DNA of 64,000 bases from Promethearchaeota archaeon (GCA_019057775.1 JAHLWT010000255.1:7404-71403); one strand, 5' to 3'; positions 37,051-46,622 are shown, counted from the stretch's first letter. The notes: generated from the sequence alone by a model not told the origin. Made by a program: numbers and translations.

Positions 37051-39798
37051 ATGATAGATTTTAATAATTTATCTCGGGTACATGATCCCCAGAAATTCGA
37101 AAAAGAGATATATGACTGGTGGGAATCACAGGGATATTTTCGTCCTGAAAAGCAACGTGAATTAGGTTTAGTAAAAGCTGATGGACCTCGTTTTTGCATT
37201 ACACTTCCTCCTCCAAATGTAACTGGCGTTCTTCATTTAGGACATGCAATTGTTCTTACACTTGAAGATCTTATGACACGTTATGAGCGTATGAAACAAA
37301 AAGAAACTCTTTTTCTTCCGGGAACTGACCATGCGGGAATAGCCACCCAAAATGTAGTGGAGAGAGAATTAGCCAAGAAAGAGATTTATAGAAAAGAAAT
37401 TGGGCGGACTAATTTTATAGAAGAAGTTTGGAAATGGACTAACAAATGTCAAAATATAATACTTAATCAATCTAGAGGTATGGGTGTTTCATGCGATTGG
37501 ACTCGTAATAGATTTACTTTGGATGAAAAATATCATAAAGCTGTGTTAACTGCATTTAAGAGCCTTTATGATAAGGGATTAATTTATAGAGGTACATACA
37601 TGATAAATTGGTGTCCTGGAAGGTGTACTTCTGCGATCTCGAATTTAGAAGCTGAGGCTGAAGAGCATGAGAGCAGTCTATGGCATTTAAAATATCCAAT
37701 TGTAACAGATAAATGGAAAGAACCGAAAGCAGAGTGGGGATCTGGTAGATGGGCAGAAGGTGCTACAGATTTTATAAGACTAGCAACAACTCGCCCCGAA
37801 ACGTTACTAGGTGACACTGCAGTTGCTATTGCAATAAACCATCCACAATACTCTAAATATGATGGAATGACCGCAATATTACCAGTTCTTGGACGTGAAA
37901 TCCCTATTTTTGAAGATAAGTATGTCGATCCTGAATTTGGAACGGGAGCTTTAAAAATTACTCCTGCACATGATCCAAATGATTATGATATTGGAATTAA
38001 ATATGGTTTAGAGGCCATCACAGTTATAGATGAAACAGGGAGGATGGTTCCTAAGTATTCAGGAAAATATGCGAATATGGATCGATTTGAATGTCGAGAC
38101 GAAATTCTCAAAGATTTGGAAAAAGAAGGCTTATGGGAAAAAACTGAGCCCTACACTCATGCTGTTGCTCATTGTCAACGATGTAATACTATAATTGAAC
38201 CGAGAATTTCAACCCAATGGTTTGTAAGAACGCGGAATCTAGCAAGAGAGGCCATGGATGCCGTAAGAAGTGGAATTACATCGATGATACCTGAAAGAGA
38301 AGAAATACGATTTTATCAATGGATGGAAGATATAAGAGACTGGTGTATTAGTCGTCAATTATGGTGGGGACATCAGATTCCAGTGTGGTATTGTTCAAAT
38401 GGGCATGAAATTTGTGAAATAGAAGAACCTTCACAGTGTCCTACTTGTAATGATAAAAATTTGAAACAAGATGAGGATGTTTTAGATACATGGTTTTCTT
38501 CTGGTCTATGGCCTTTTGCAACCTTGGGTTGGCCAGATCTGGATAGTGAGGATTTCAAAAGATTCTATCCCAATGATATGCGAGAAACGGCATATGATAT
38601 TCTTTTCTTTTGGGTTGCTCGAGAAATGATGTTAGGATTAGAATTAACAAAACAATCACCTTATCGAATGTGTTATTTTCATGGGATAATTCGCAATGAA
38701 CATGGCAAAAAAATAAGTAAATCCATGGAAAACATTGAACAATATGATCCATTAAACATCATTAAAAAATATGGGGCAGATCCGTTACGATTCACATTTA
38801 TCGCAAACACTATGCCAGGTAAAGATTTTAATCTTGGTGAAGGGCTCCTTAAAGCTTCAAAGAACTTTTGTAATAAGGTTTGGCAATCAACAAATTATAT
38901 TTTGGGTAACTTAGATAAAACAGAAAAAATCGAAATGTTTTCGGCTTTATATCCAATGGTTAAACTTCATGTTGGAGACCATTGGATAGTATCGCGATTG
39001 AATAAAATGATCAAAAAGGTTAATAACTTTTACAAGGAGTATGATTATTTAAACGCAGCAAGATCAATACGGTCGTTTTTCTGGGATGAATTTTGTGATT
39101 GGTATATTGAAATATCTAAAGTCAGGATTTATGATGAAATTGAATCAGATAAAACAACACCAATATCTATTTTACTCTATGTTTTAGAAAAATGTCTACG
39201 ACTTCTCCATCCCATCATGCCATTTTTAACAGAGGTTTTATGGCAGAAACTACCAGAAGTAATAAAAGAGGGTCCAGCTTTAATTGTAGCAAAATGGCCA
39301 GAATTTGAGAATTCCTTAATAGATGATAAATTAGAGCAAGATTTTGATTTAATTATTGCACTTATTCATGAAATACGACGTATAAGAATGGACTTTAATA
39401 TAAAACCCGGTTTGAAAGTTCCATTAATTATACAAACAACAAATAAGCGAGATTTAATTAATAATTTCACTTCAGAAATTATCTCCCTATCTCACTTAGA
39501 TAAAGATCAATTTAAAATTAATGAAACAGAAGTACCTAAACATTCTGCTCGAACTTTCCTTGAGGACATAATAATATATCTTCCGTTAGAAAAAATAATT
39601 GATTTAAAAATAGAAATTGAACGTATTTCAAAACAAGTTGAAAAAATCGAAAAAAAGATCCAGAAAAGTAATAAAAAACTAAGTAGCCCATTCACACAAC
39701 GAGCAAATCCAGAAATAGTTCAAAGAGAACGAGACACCTTAAAACAATTAGAAGATAAAAAGAAGGTTCTTGGAGAACAACTTAAGATTCTATACTAA
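37051..39798 (+). CDS. valS: Valyl-tRNA synthetase
   Basis: This 915-aa class I enzyme has the signature 'PPPNVTGVLHLGHA' (HLGH at 62-65) and KISKS at 554-558. A CP1 editing domain with the ValRS-type 'ATTRPETLLGDTAVA' lies near residue 245. An HRCP-type zinc pair (CQRC and C-P-T-C) is followed by an anticodon-binding domain. A C-terminal coiled coil (about 850-915) is present as in many ValRS. ATG 37051 lies 33 nt after tRNA-Ala. Confidence 0.97.
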   Translation: MIDFNNLSRVHDPQKFEKEIYDWWESQGYFRPEKQRELGLVKADGPRFCITLPPPNVTGVLHLGHAIVLTLEDLMTRYERMKQKETLFLPGTDHAGIATQNVVERELAKKEIYRKEIGRTNFIEEVWKWTNKCQNIILNQSRGMGVSCDWTRNRFTLDEKYHKAVLTAFKSLYDKGLIYRGTYMINWCPGRCTSAISNLEAEAEEHESSLWHLKYPIVTDKWKEPKAEWGSGRWAEGATDFIRLATTRPETLLGDTAVAIAINHPQYSKYDGMTAILPVLGREIPIFEDKYVDPEFGTGALKITPAHDPNDYDIGIKYGLEAITVIDETGRMVPKYSGKYANMDRFECRDEILKDLEKEGLWEKTEPYTHAVAHCQRCNTIIEPRISTQWFVRTRNLAREAMDAVRSGITSMIPEREEIRFYQWMEDIRDWCISRQLWWGHQIPVWYCSNGHEICEIEEPSQCPTCNDKNLKQDEDVLDTWFSSGLWPFATLGWPDLDSEDFKRFYPNDMRETAYDILFFWVAREMMLGLELTKQSPYRMCYFHGIIRNEHGKKISKSMENIEQYDPLNIIKKYGADPLRFTFIANTMPGKDFNLGEGLLKASKNFCNKVWQSTNYILGNLDKTEKIEMFSALYPMVKLHVGDHWIVSRLNKMIKKVNNFYKEYDYLNAARSIRSFFWDEFCDWYIEISKVRIYDEIESDKTTPISILLYVLEKCLRLLHPIMPFLTEVLWQKLPEVIKEGPALIVAKWPEFENSLIDDKLEQDFDLIIALIHEIRRIRMDFNIKPGLKVPLIIQTTNKRDLINNFTSEIISLSHLDKDQFKINETEVPKHSARTFLEDIIIYLPLEKIIDLKIEIERISKQVEKIEKKIQKSNKKLSSPFTQRANPEIVQRERDTLKQLEDKKKVLGEQLKILY

Positions 39799-39947
39799 AA
39801 AAAATGATTTAAGGAACTTAGAATAGAGAATTTAGAAATAATTGAAAAAGCAGAAGAAAATTCTATTAGAGAAAAATCAGATTTAAAACAACACATTGAA
39901 GAATAAAATATAACTCTCTATTTCTTTAAGTAATAATAAATTTGAAT

Positions 39948-40880
39948 TTATCCTTCTTCAGGTTCTTCAAATTTTTCAGTTTCTGAAATTTCATTAGTTT
40001 TATTTAATTCTTCGCTAGATAGTTCTTCATCATGTTCGGTTGTTTGCTCATTGGTTGATTCTTCCTCAAGTCCTAATTGTGCAACCATCATACGTTTCAT
40101 ATCTAACCTATCTTTTGGTAATCCAAACATTTCAGCATATTTGTCACTGGTAGTTAATTCTTGAGAACGTCCTTTTTTAACACCCTCTATAAGTCCATTT
40201 TCTATTAAATATTTAACATGCTCGTAAGCCCCACTTCCTCTTAATTTAATCACCAAAGATTTCATAATTGGTTGTTTCAAAGCAATTATCGTCAATGTTC
40301 GCAAGTATCTTTCTGCAATTGCTCCACCCTCAGCAAATTTTAAGACTTTTTCAGTATATTCAGATTTGATCTGCATTTGATATCTCTCTCCAATTTGAGC
40401 GATTACAAGAGCAGTAGATCTATCTAGATAATCAAAAGCTAACTCATTAATCAACTCTTCAACTTCTTTTTTACCAATTTCTAATTTAGTAGATAAGATT
40501 TCAATACTGAGCGGTTTCCCTGCAACATAAAGAGCTGCTTCTATTTGATTTCTATGAAAATCTCTAATTTGTATAGCTAATCTTTCTTCTTCTGCCGTTT
40601 TAGATTCTTCAGTTTCATTAATTCTAACTTCCTCTATTTTCCCGTCTATTAATAATTCGTCTGATTTATCTCTTGAGATAATTTTATTTTCTTCTTTGTC
40701 TATGTCATTTATAACATCTTCAGATGTTTCTTTCGGATCAATGGCATTACGTTCATTTTCTTTTTCATTAGTCGATTTTTCAATTATTACTTTTTCAGAA
40801 TCGTCTTCTTTATTTTCAAGGTTTTCGTTTTCTAAATTCTCTTTCAAATCGTTCATTTTCAGCACTGATAATTGAAACAT
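39948..40880 (-). CDS. scpB: ScpB, segregation and condensation protein
   Basis: The product (310 aa) has an acidic, low-complexity N terminus (residues 1-100). Two winged-helix modules follow, with the ScpB pattern 'QIEAALYVAGKPLSIEILSTKLEI..EVEELINELAFDY' and 'RYLRTLTIIALKQPIMKSLVIKLRGSGAYEHVKYLIENGLI'. ScpB dimers bind the kleisin ScpA and regulate SMC. The gene follows scpA with an 8-nt gap, so they form an operon. The C terminus is again acidic. Confidence 0.9.
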   Translation of the reverse strand: MFQLSVLKMNDLKENLENENLENKEDDSEKVIIEKSTNEKENERNAIDPKETSEDVINDIDKEENKIISRDKSDELLIDGKIEEVRINETEESKTAEEERLAIQIRDFHRNQIEAALYVAGKPLSIEILSTKLEIGKKEVEELINELAFDYLDRSTALVIAQIGERYQMQIKSEYTEKVLKFAEGGAIAERYLRTLTIIALKQPIMKSLVIKLRGSGAYEHVKYLIENGLIEGVKKGRSQELTTSDKYAEMFGLPKDRLDMKRMMVAQLGLEEESTNEQTTEHDEELSSEELNKTNEISETEKFEEPEEG

Positions 40881-40888
40881 TACATAAT

Positions 40889-41950
40889 TTATTTTAATGA
40901 AATTTGTATATCTTTAAAATCTGCTTCTTGAGATAATAATATATCAGTTGAAATTTTGCCAGTACCACTTGCTCCTGCAGTTGATAAAAACATCAAGGCA
41001 AGGAACATCCTTACGAGAGCGAATCTTCTTCCTATATTTGATTTCTCATCATTTTTTATTATTTCCATTAAATCAAAGAAAGTAGTCTCACTCTTATTAT
41101 TTAGTTTAATTGTGGCTTTGATTCTATTTAGCCAACTTTCATGTAATTCTCCAACGGTTTGTTCTTTTCCACTTATGTGCTTTAAAAGTTCTTTTGGTAA
41201 CTTTGCTTTAGATTTCATTTGAACTTTTTTCTGCTTTTCTTCTTCTCTTCTCAATCTTCTCCGTTTAAGTTTCTCCTTATTTTGCATTGTTTCAATAATC
41301 ATTGCTCTCATTGCATCAAATAATTCTTTCTTAGTAGCAATTTGCATTTTTGGTTGAATCGGTTGTGGTAATGCTTTTGGGATTGTCCTGGCATGTCTAG
41401 AGCGTAATTTTTCCAATTCTTGTTTTTTCTGTATAGTCTCTTCTTCTTTAATTACGCTGGTTATTTTATAATGATGGAGTTGTGCTGCAGATTTAAGAGC
41501 AATTCCTGATATTTTATAGTTTATAAAATCTTCATGCAGCATATTATCAAAGAATTTATCTACTAAGCCAGATAAATCATAGAATGCAGCTTTTGAATCT
41601 TTAGCTAACTCAACATCTAATAACACTCGGAATTCTGGTTGTTGCCAGAATTTCATATCGAATTTATCTTTATATAATAAAGCAGGATCATCAGCTTCAT
41701 CAAAACCAGCGATCAATTCCTCCTCTAAGTTATCCTCAGGTTCTTCAATTTCTTTAATATTTGGTTCATTAACACTATAGTCCTCGATTTTACTATCAGT
41801 ATTTTTAGGTTGTATTTTATTTTTAGAGGTGAAATCAGTTACAATTTTAACTATCTCTGCTTTTTTAGCTTTAGGTGGCAATTTTATATTTTTTTCATTA
41901 CAAAACTCTTTTAATTGTTTAACTGTCCACTTACTGTAATCTATCGAAAT
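40889..41950 (-). CDS. scpA: Kleisin ScpA with N-terminal SAP-like segment, probably starting at ATT
   Basis: The C-terminal part has the ScpA winged helix ('TTFFDLMEIIKNDEKSNIG' and 'VRMFLALMFLSTAGASG', then 'FKDIQISL') and the middle part is the kleisin linker. The first TTG (41881) would start inside a coding stretch. The frame continues upstream as 'SKWTVKQLKEFCNEKNIKLPP' and 'KAKKAEIVKIV', a good match to the SAP DNA-binding helix pair. No ATG/GTG/TTG precedes it before the stop at 41963. ATT 41950 follows the ribosome-binding motif GAGGTGG at normal spacing, so ATT is the likely start (353 aa). ScpA bridges the SMC heads. Confidence 0.75.
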   Translation of the reverse strand: MSIDYSKWTVKQLKEFCNEKNIKLPPKAKKAEIVKIVTDFTSKNKIQPKNTDSKIEDYSVNEPNIKEIEEPEDNLEEELIAGFDEADDPALLYKDKFDMKFWQQPEFRVLLDVELAKDSKAAFYDLSGLVDKFFDNMLHEDFINYKISGIALKSAAQLHHYKITSVIKEEETIQKKQELEKLRSRHARTIPKALPQPIQPKMQIATKKELFDAMRAMIIETMQNKEKLKRRRLRREEEKQKKVQMKSKAKLPKELLKHISGKEQTVGELHESWLNRIKATIKLNNKSETTFFDLMEIIKNDEKSNIGRRFALVRMFLALMFLSTAGASGTGKISTDILLSQEADFKDIQISLK

Positions 41951-41971
41951 CTTTTTTCCACCTCAAAGCTG

Positions 41972-42055
41972 TTATAAGCCTTCTATTGAACTTGAAGCAT
42001 CTTCAAGATCAAGTAATTGTTTTGCTTCCTTTTCTAAATCTACACTAAATATATC
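41972..42055 (-). pseudogene. Orphan copy of the SMC C-terminal 27 codons
   Basis: In the minus strand, 27 codons plus TAA read 'DIFSVDLEKEAKQLLDLEDA' and then a 7-residue tail. The true smc (ending 59320) ends 'DIFSVDLKEEAKRLLELEDI' plus a 7-residue tail. Both ends are exactly 27 codons, and their first seven residues are identical. The orphan lies 21 nt upstream of the proposed scpA start and in the same direction, as expected if smc once stood directly before scpA. An in-frame TGA precedes it, so it is not translated as part of a gene. Confidence 0.8.
42035..42055 (-). repeat. Left att-like direct repeat (displaced smc end)
   Basis: In the minus strand it reads GATATATTTAGTGTA then GATTTA. 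It matches 59383-59403 in 20 of 21 positions, in the same orientation and the same smc codons. Outside this segment identity falls off. Confidence 0.7.
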
Positions 42056-42176
42056 TCATTGAATTCTGATCCTAATTTATTATACTTACAGACGTTATAC
42101 TAGGATTTTTTCTTTATATACTTTTATTTTATTTTATATTGATTAAATTTTTTTTTATAAAAAAAGAGCAAGTAAA

Positions 42177-43223
42177 ATGAATGAATTAGAATGTGAATAT
42201 GTTAATTTTGCTAAACTGCATCGCGCAATAATTAACGTATTAGAATACAAAGGAATTGATGTTGAAGCGGAATATCAATGGTTAAAATCAAAAGTAGGAA
42301 CACGGGAGTATGAGGAACGGATGGAATATTTATTTCAGATGTTAAAAGAATATTTTGAAATTGAAACTATTGAGATTCATAAAAGAAAATTCACTGCTCG
42401 ATTGAATGAGAAATATTACACTAAAAATTTTATTAATGATGATATAAGTGTAGGAACTGTTGAAAATGGACTTAATGAAATTCTAGGAGGGAATGATGGA
42501 CAATACATTGAATTACCTTTAATGGATATTACTGCAATGATTTCACTGGGTGTGAAACCTAAAAAAATTCATAGATTAATAAAGAAACTTTATTTGATTG
42601 ATGTAGCTTATGAAACTGTTAGTGAACGAATACGAGATATATGGGAGAGCTATTCTGAAGCCCTTGAATTATTTTTAAAACCCATAGTTGAGAGTTTGAT
42701 AAAAGACGATTATGATTTTAAGTTTAACAAGATTTGTAAAGTGGTGAATAGAGACAGGAGTGTTCTAAGAGAATATCTTAAGATCTGGTATAAAGGGCGT
42801 ACATTCCCAATTCTGAAAAGAATGAAAAAACAGGGAATTTTAGATTGGTCTGATTTATCCTTATATGTAGAAGAAGAAAGACCAGAACTACGAGGGGAAA
42901 CAATAGAAACATGGAATAAATGGGCTATAGAGGGTGTGAGTTGCAAGAGAATTGGCGAGCAGCTTGGATTCAGCGAGGAAACTATACGGCAAACATATAA
43001 AAGCATTCCAGAACTGGGTGATAAACAAGAGTACTGTGAACTCCGTCGGAGAGAAATAGTAAAAGAATTACTTCCAGAAGGCTGGGATCCTAAGGAAATA
43101 ATGATTGAGAAATTTAAAATGAAACCTAAAGATAATTATTGTGTGAAAAACTTCTATGAACGTTTGTTTAAGGGAATGACTTTTGAGGAAATAATTAAGA
43201 AGGAGAAAAAAGGAGTTCTATAA
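42177..43223 (+). CDS. Multi-helix-turn-helix protein at the left end of the element
   Basis: This 348-aa protein is of unknown family. It is built of several HTH-like units, for example 'DITAMISLGVKPKKIHRLIKKL', 'NKICKVVNRDRSVLREYLKIWYKG' and 'EGVSCKRIGEQLGFSEETIRQTYKSI'. This is the look of site-specific DNA-binding or recombination-directionality proteins. No integrase catalytic residues were found. It is the first gene inside the att-like boundary, where integrases or excisionases are usual, so it deserves attention. Confidence 0.55.
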   Translation: MNELECEYVNFAKLHRAIINVLEYKGIDVEAEYQWLKSKVGTREYEERMEYLFQMLKEYFEIETIEIHKRKFTARLNEKYYTKNFINDDISVGTVENGLNEILGGNDGQYIELPLMDITAMISLGVKPKKIHRLIKKLYLIDVAYETVSERIRDIWESYSEALELFLKPIVESLIKDDYDFKFNKICKVVNRDRSVLREYLKIWYKGRTFPILKRMKKQGILDWSDLSLYVEEERPELRGETIETWNKWAIEGVSCKRIGEQLGFSEETIRQTYKSIPELGDKQEYCELRRREIVKELLPEGWDPKEIMIEKFKMKPKDNYCVKNFYERLFKGMTFEEIIKKEKKGVL

Positions 43224-43363
43224 TAGTCTAACTTATCCGATATACCTTTTAATTTATGGTATGAATTAGAAATCCTTATATCTATGCCTTATCTTGGGGA
43301 TCTTTTTCAAATAAAAATATGTCCCTATCTCTATCTTCTCAGGGTTCTGTCTAAATTATTTGA

Positions 43364-43690
43364 ATAGTATTTACACCATATTTTGGCATGTTTGGAGAGG
43401 AACCAGGATTTAGTACATTAAAGGAAGTTTTTGGAAATAGCCTAAATCTTATTAATACTATAGAAACGGGATTGAGTGCTGATCCAATGATGGTGCGGGA
43501 AATTTCTGAATTAAATAAAGTATCAGTCATTTCAAATTCAGATAGTCACTCAACAAATTTTCATCGATTAGGAAGAGAGGCTACGGTTCTTTATCTAAAT
43601 AAATTAAATTATCGGAATTTGATTGATTCTTTAAAAAGGAATAAGATCTTTAAAATTTATGAGTTTAAACCTTCACAAGGCAAATATTAA
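43364..43690 (+). pseudogene. Endonuclease Q-like C-terminal fragment, copy A
   Basis: The frame reads 'TPYFGMFGEEPGFSTLKEVFG', then 'ETGLSADPMMVREISEL' and 'SNSDSHSTNFHRLGREATV'. This is the C-terminal region of EndoQ/PHP-type nucleases, which cut DNA at deaminated bases. A full EndoQ is about 400 aa, but only about 105 codons remain and a stop (43361) precedes. It is therefore a 5'-truncated fragment. The first 171 bp are nearly identical to copy C at 47.4 kb. Confidence 0.7.
43376..43546 (+). repeat. 171-bp direct repeat, copy 1 (within EndoQ fragment A)
   Basis: By eye it differs from 47426-47596 at three positions only, with an offset of 4050 bp. It marks a recent duplication or recombination inside the island. 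Confidence 0.85.
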
Positions 43691-44212
43691 TATGATGGGA
43701 AGATTTTCTTCTCAATTTTCAAATTTTATCACATTGAATTTCGTATTAAATATTTTTTATTATATTTTATAGAACTATAAATATATTTCTTCAAATAAGA
43801 TTCTATAGAGAATTCTATGGAGAAAAACAATAACTAATGATGTTATTACTTTTTTTTTTGGCTCTTCAAAGGCATATGGGAAATAGTTTGGTTTTTGTAC
43901 TATTCATGTGTTCATTAAGTTATCATACAGTCCTTAAAAAACAGCCTATAAAGAGATATTCATATAGGTATATTCAACATCCACAGAGTTTATCAATGAT
44001 TATTATATTAAATCTTACCCAGTACATGTTTAAGTAGGTATGTATGATGCTACTTTAAATGTTAATTCTTTATTAGTCTATTAATTTAATAATCCATTGC
44101 TTTTTTTATAAATACGAAAGAAAGAAAAGTAAGAAAAAAAGAAAAGAATGGAAATCAAAGAAAGAAAATTAGAGAGTAAAGTTTTTATCTATTTATTTGA
44201 TCTAAATTATAT
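43691..44212. other. Non-coding, A+T-rich spacer
   Basis: The only longer frame (43837-44037) has no coding character and no ribosome-binding site. I see no RNA gene or clear repeat. Confidence 0.4.
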
Positions 44213-44512
44213 ATGATAACTGCAGAAGTTATTTATTTTCCAAATAAAAAGAATGAAACAGCAACAATTTTACAAAAAGTGGGATTTAGAATTCTCTCTC
44301 TAGGGGAAAGTATTACAATTGGAGGAGATCAAAATCTTTACGAGCGTACTTTTAAAATTAAATTGCTTAAAAAATCAAAAAGTACCATACCTCATCTGTC
44401 AAATCATACAAAGACAGAATTTTTTAAACCCGAAAAACATTTTGTTATTCCGGATGCGTATAAATCTTTAATTAAAGACCTAATATTTGCAGAACCACCT
44501 GAATTTTTCTAA
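44213..44512 (+). CDS. Stand-alone subtilase propeptide-like protein
   Basis: The product (99 aa) resembles the prodomain of the neighbouring subtilase. Here the order is 'ILQKVGFRILSLGESITIGGDQNLYERTFKIKL' with a later 'F-V-I-P-D' and a terminal 'EPPEFF'. In the protease the order is 'LQKLGFRILNVGTFSVSG..KLWEDTFQTQV', then 'FKIPDEL' and 'KPPTFF'. Subtilase propeptides fold and inhibit their protease. A separate copy could act as inhibitor or immunity factor in trans. It converges on the protease gene with a 78-nt gap. Confidence 0.65.
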   Translation: MITAEVIYFPNKKNETATILQKVGFRILSLGESITIGGDQNLYERTFKIKLLKKSKSTIPHLSNHTKTEFFKPEKHFVIPDAYKSLIKDLIFAEPPEFF

Positions 44513-44590
44513 TGATTCACTTACCCGTCATTTTTTTACAATTTGAAAAAGTAAAAAAAAAAGAATACAACATTGTTAACCTGTTTATGT

Positions 44591-46090
44591 TTATCGTGGT
44601 GGTGGCAAGGTTGATGTCGATCTTACGATTATAGACCTTGCAAGACGAAATGCTTTATAAGCATCAACTAATCCCATTCCAGTAGCGCTATCAAATCCGA
44701 TACCTGCTTTATCACCCATTGCACTTTTTCCTTCCTCTACATCTCGAGCTGAGGCATATAAAATTTTCTTTATGAGTTCGGGTGCGAGAGAAGGTTGGGT
44801 TTGTTTTAATAAGGCACAAACACCAGCAATTTGTGGCGCTGCGGCACTAGTTCCACTTATAACAGCCCAACCGTCGTCGGGATCGGTTTCATCTCTATCA
44901 GGGAATCCACCTCCACTTAAACTTTGATCAATATTACATTTCGGTTGTAACGGAAGGGATATGTAAATACCTCGGGGTTTCATACCCACTAATCCGCATA
45001 TATCTGGCACAGTTCGACCAGGATAGATATTACTTATAAAGCTTGAAGCATAATTAGAAGCTTCAAGTTTAAAATCATCATTTCTGACACTTCTGTGAGC
45101 ATAAACTCCTCCTGCGGAAATAACCTGAGGCATTTGACCAGGAAATCCATAATGACCATTCCCTGCAGAAAAGATGACTGTAATACCTAACTTATTAACA
45201 GCCCTAATTATTTCGGACTCAAGGGGTTTAAGCCAGTTTGGTAGTGCATCTTTATAATTCCAACCCCAACTGCACGTAATAATTGCAGGACTGAGCTCGA
45301 CAGCTGTCTTAAACGCAAGAGTTGCGTTTATTCCCATCTTTATACCTAAAAATTCAATGTCAGGAGCACATGAAAATATATTAGCAGCTTCAGCTGTACC
45401 ATGACCTACAGCATCGAATTCTACATTTATAGCATCTGGGGATATTGTTCTGTTATATTTATAATCTCTCCATTGATAAAATGTATGATTAAAAAAACCT
45501 GTATCAGGCATGGCGACTAATACTCCATTCCCTGTTATTCCTTCTCTATGCACTTTATCCGCTCGTAATATTAATGAGATATCTCCGGGAACATCCAAGT
45601 GGGGATAATTCAAAGGAGGTGGAAGAGGTGATTCAAAAAAAGTCGGTGGTTTTTGCGGATAAGCTCTTTCGACAAAATTGGCTAATTCATCTGGGATCTT
45701 AAAAGGATTTCCAGCCACATGCGAAAGGAAAAATCTTTCACCGATCTCAGGATGATCTTTACTTAATGGAAGGGATGCTTTTTCTACCTGAGTTTGAAAA
45801 GTATCTTCCCACAATTTTTTTGAGGCCTCCCCGCTGACACTAAAAGTCCCAACATTAAGAATTCGGAATCCTAATTTTTGAAGTTTCAAAGCTGTTTGAG
45901 TTGCTTTATCACGTCTAGGAATAAAATTTTCAAAATTCTCTTGAGTTACTATTACATCAGGTTCAAACATCGATTCACCAGAATCACTATATATCACGGC
46001 TTCAAAACTAACGACATCATATTCAAGTGTACCATTTCGACGTATTGGAGCTTCATACTCACTCGAATCTGGATTTCTTTTTTCATTCAT
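44591..46090 (-). CDS. Subtilisin-like serine protease (S8) with prodomain, no signal peptide
   Basis: The product (499 aa) carries the S8 triad: Asp near residue 195 in 'AMPDTGFF', His near 231 in 'VGHGTAEAA' and Ser near 414 in 'ISGTSAAAPQIAG'. A prodomain occupies about residues 1-165. There is no signal peptide or membrane helix, so the enzyme is probably cytoplasmic, as in some protease-based defence or conflict systems. The oxyanion region 'SAGNGHYGFPG' is present. The start is ATG near 46090. Confidence 0.9.
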   Translation of the reverse strand: MNEKRNPDSSEYEAPIRRNGTLEYDVVSFEAVIYSDSGESMFEPDVIVTQENFENFIPRRDKATQTALKLQKLGFRILNVGTFSVSGEASKKLWEDTFQTQVEKASLPLSKDHPEIGERFFLSHVAGNPFKIPDELANFVERAYPQKPPTFFESPLPPPLNYPHLDVPGDISLILRADKVHREGITGNGVLVAMPDTGFFNHTFYQWRDYKYNRTISPDAINVEFDAVGHGTAEAANIFSCAPDIEFLGIKMGINATLAFKTAVELSPAIITCSWGWNYKDALPNWLKPLESEIIRAVNKLGITVIFSAGNGHYGFPGQMPQVISAGGVYAHRSVRNDDFKLEASNYASSFISNIYPGRTVPDICGLVGMKPRGIYISLPLQPKCNIDQSLSGGGFPDRDETDPDDGWAVISGTSAAAPQIAGVCALLKQTQPSLAPELIKKILYASARDVEEGKSAMGDKAGIGFDSATGMGLVDAYKAFRLARSIIVRSTSTLPPPR

Positions 46091-46252
46091 TGCTTTTCTC
46101 TCTCTTAAAATTTAGTTAGTTTTTTTTTTTTTATTTAGATTCCTATAAGGATTTCTATAAGAGATCCCATAAATCAATAAGTAGTTTGTGTATATAAATC
46201 TTCTTACATTTCTGTCAATGATTACAATTTCTAAAACTCGTATAGATTCATA

Positions 46253-46609
46253 ATGTTCAATCTGAAAAAGGCTGAAGGTATGATTGGTCTATTGAATAAT
46301 CCAAATAATTTATATCGGCATTTGACTGATATTGAAAAGGAAGATCTCAGAAATAAAGGAGAGGAAGTATGGAAGAGATATATAAGGGAAAAAATATTGA
46401 ACTGTGATGCTGTACTTTGTTTGATAGGTCAAAATACACATAATGCTACAGTTGTTATATATGAATTGGAAGTGTGTAGTTCTCTGGGTAAGAAAATTGT
46501 TCCTGTAAGGATACCAAATACTAAAGGTGGACTACCAAAAGTAATTAACCATTTAGAAATAATAAATTGGAATGCGAGAGACATAAATAATGAGTTAAGT
46601 AGAATTTAG
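46253..46609 (+). CDS. TIR-like (DUF1863/ThsB-type) domain protein, N-terminally short
   Basis: The product (118 aa) contains 'LNCDAVLCLIGQNTHNATVVIYELEVCSSLGKKIVPVRI'. This matches the core of the TIR-like DUF1863 family (LIG-x-x-T-x-x-S/A, then a helix with E and G-K-x-I). ThsB proteins of Thoeris belong here. The usual first strand (x-V-F-I-S-F) is missing and a stop lies just upstream, so it is probably a truncated gene. No ThsA-like NADase is nearby. Confidence 0.6.
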   Translation: MFNLKKAEGMIGLLNNPNNLYRHLTDIEKEDLRNKGEEVWKRYIREKILNCDAVLCLIGQNTHNATVVIYELEVCSSLGKKIVPVRIPNTKGGLPKVINHLEIINWNARDINNELSRI

Positions 46610-46622
46610 GACCTATAAAATT

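Noticed and set aside
39803..39906. Short coding-like stretch after valS (E/K-rich, ending TAA)
   Set aside because: About 30 codons without a start. It may be a gene remnant but is too short to support.
43837..44037. 66-aa hydrophobic frame
   Set aside because: No ribosome-binding site, no conserved pattern and low-complexity sequence; probably chance.
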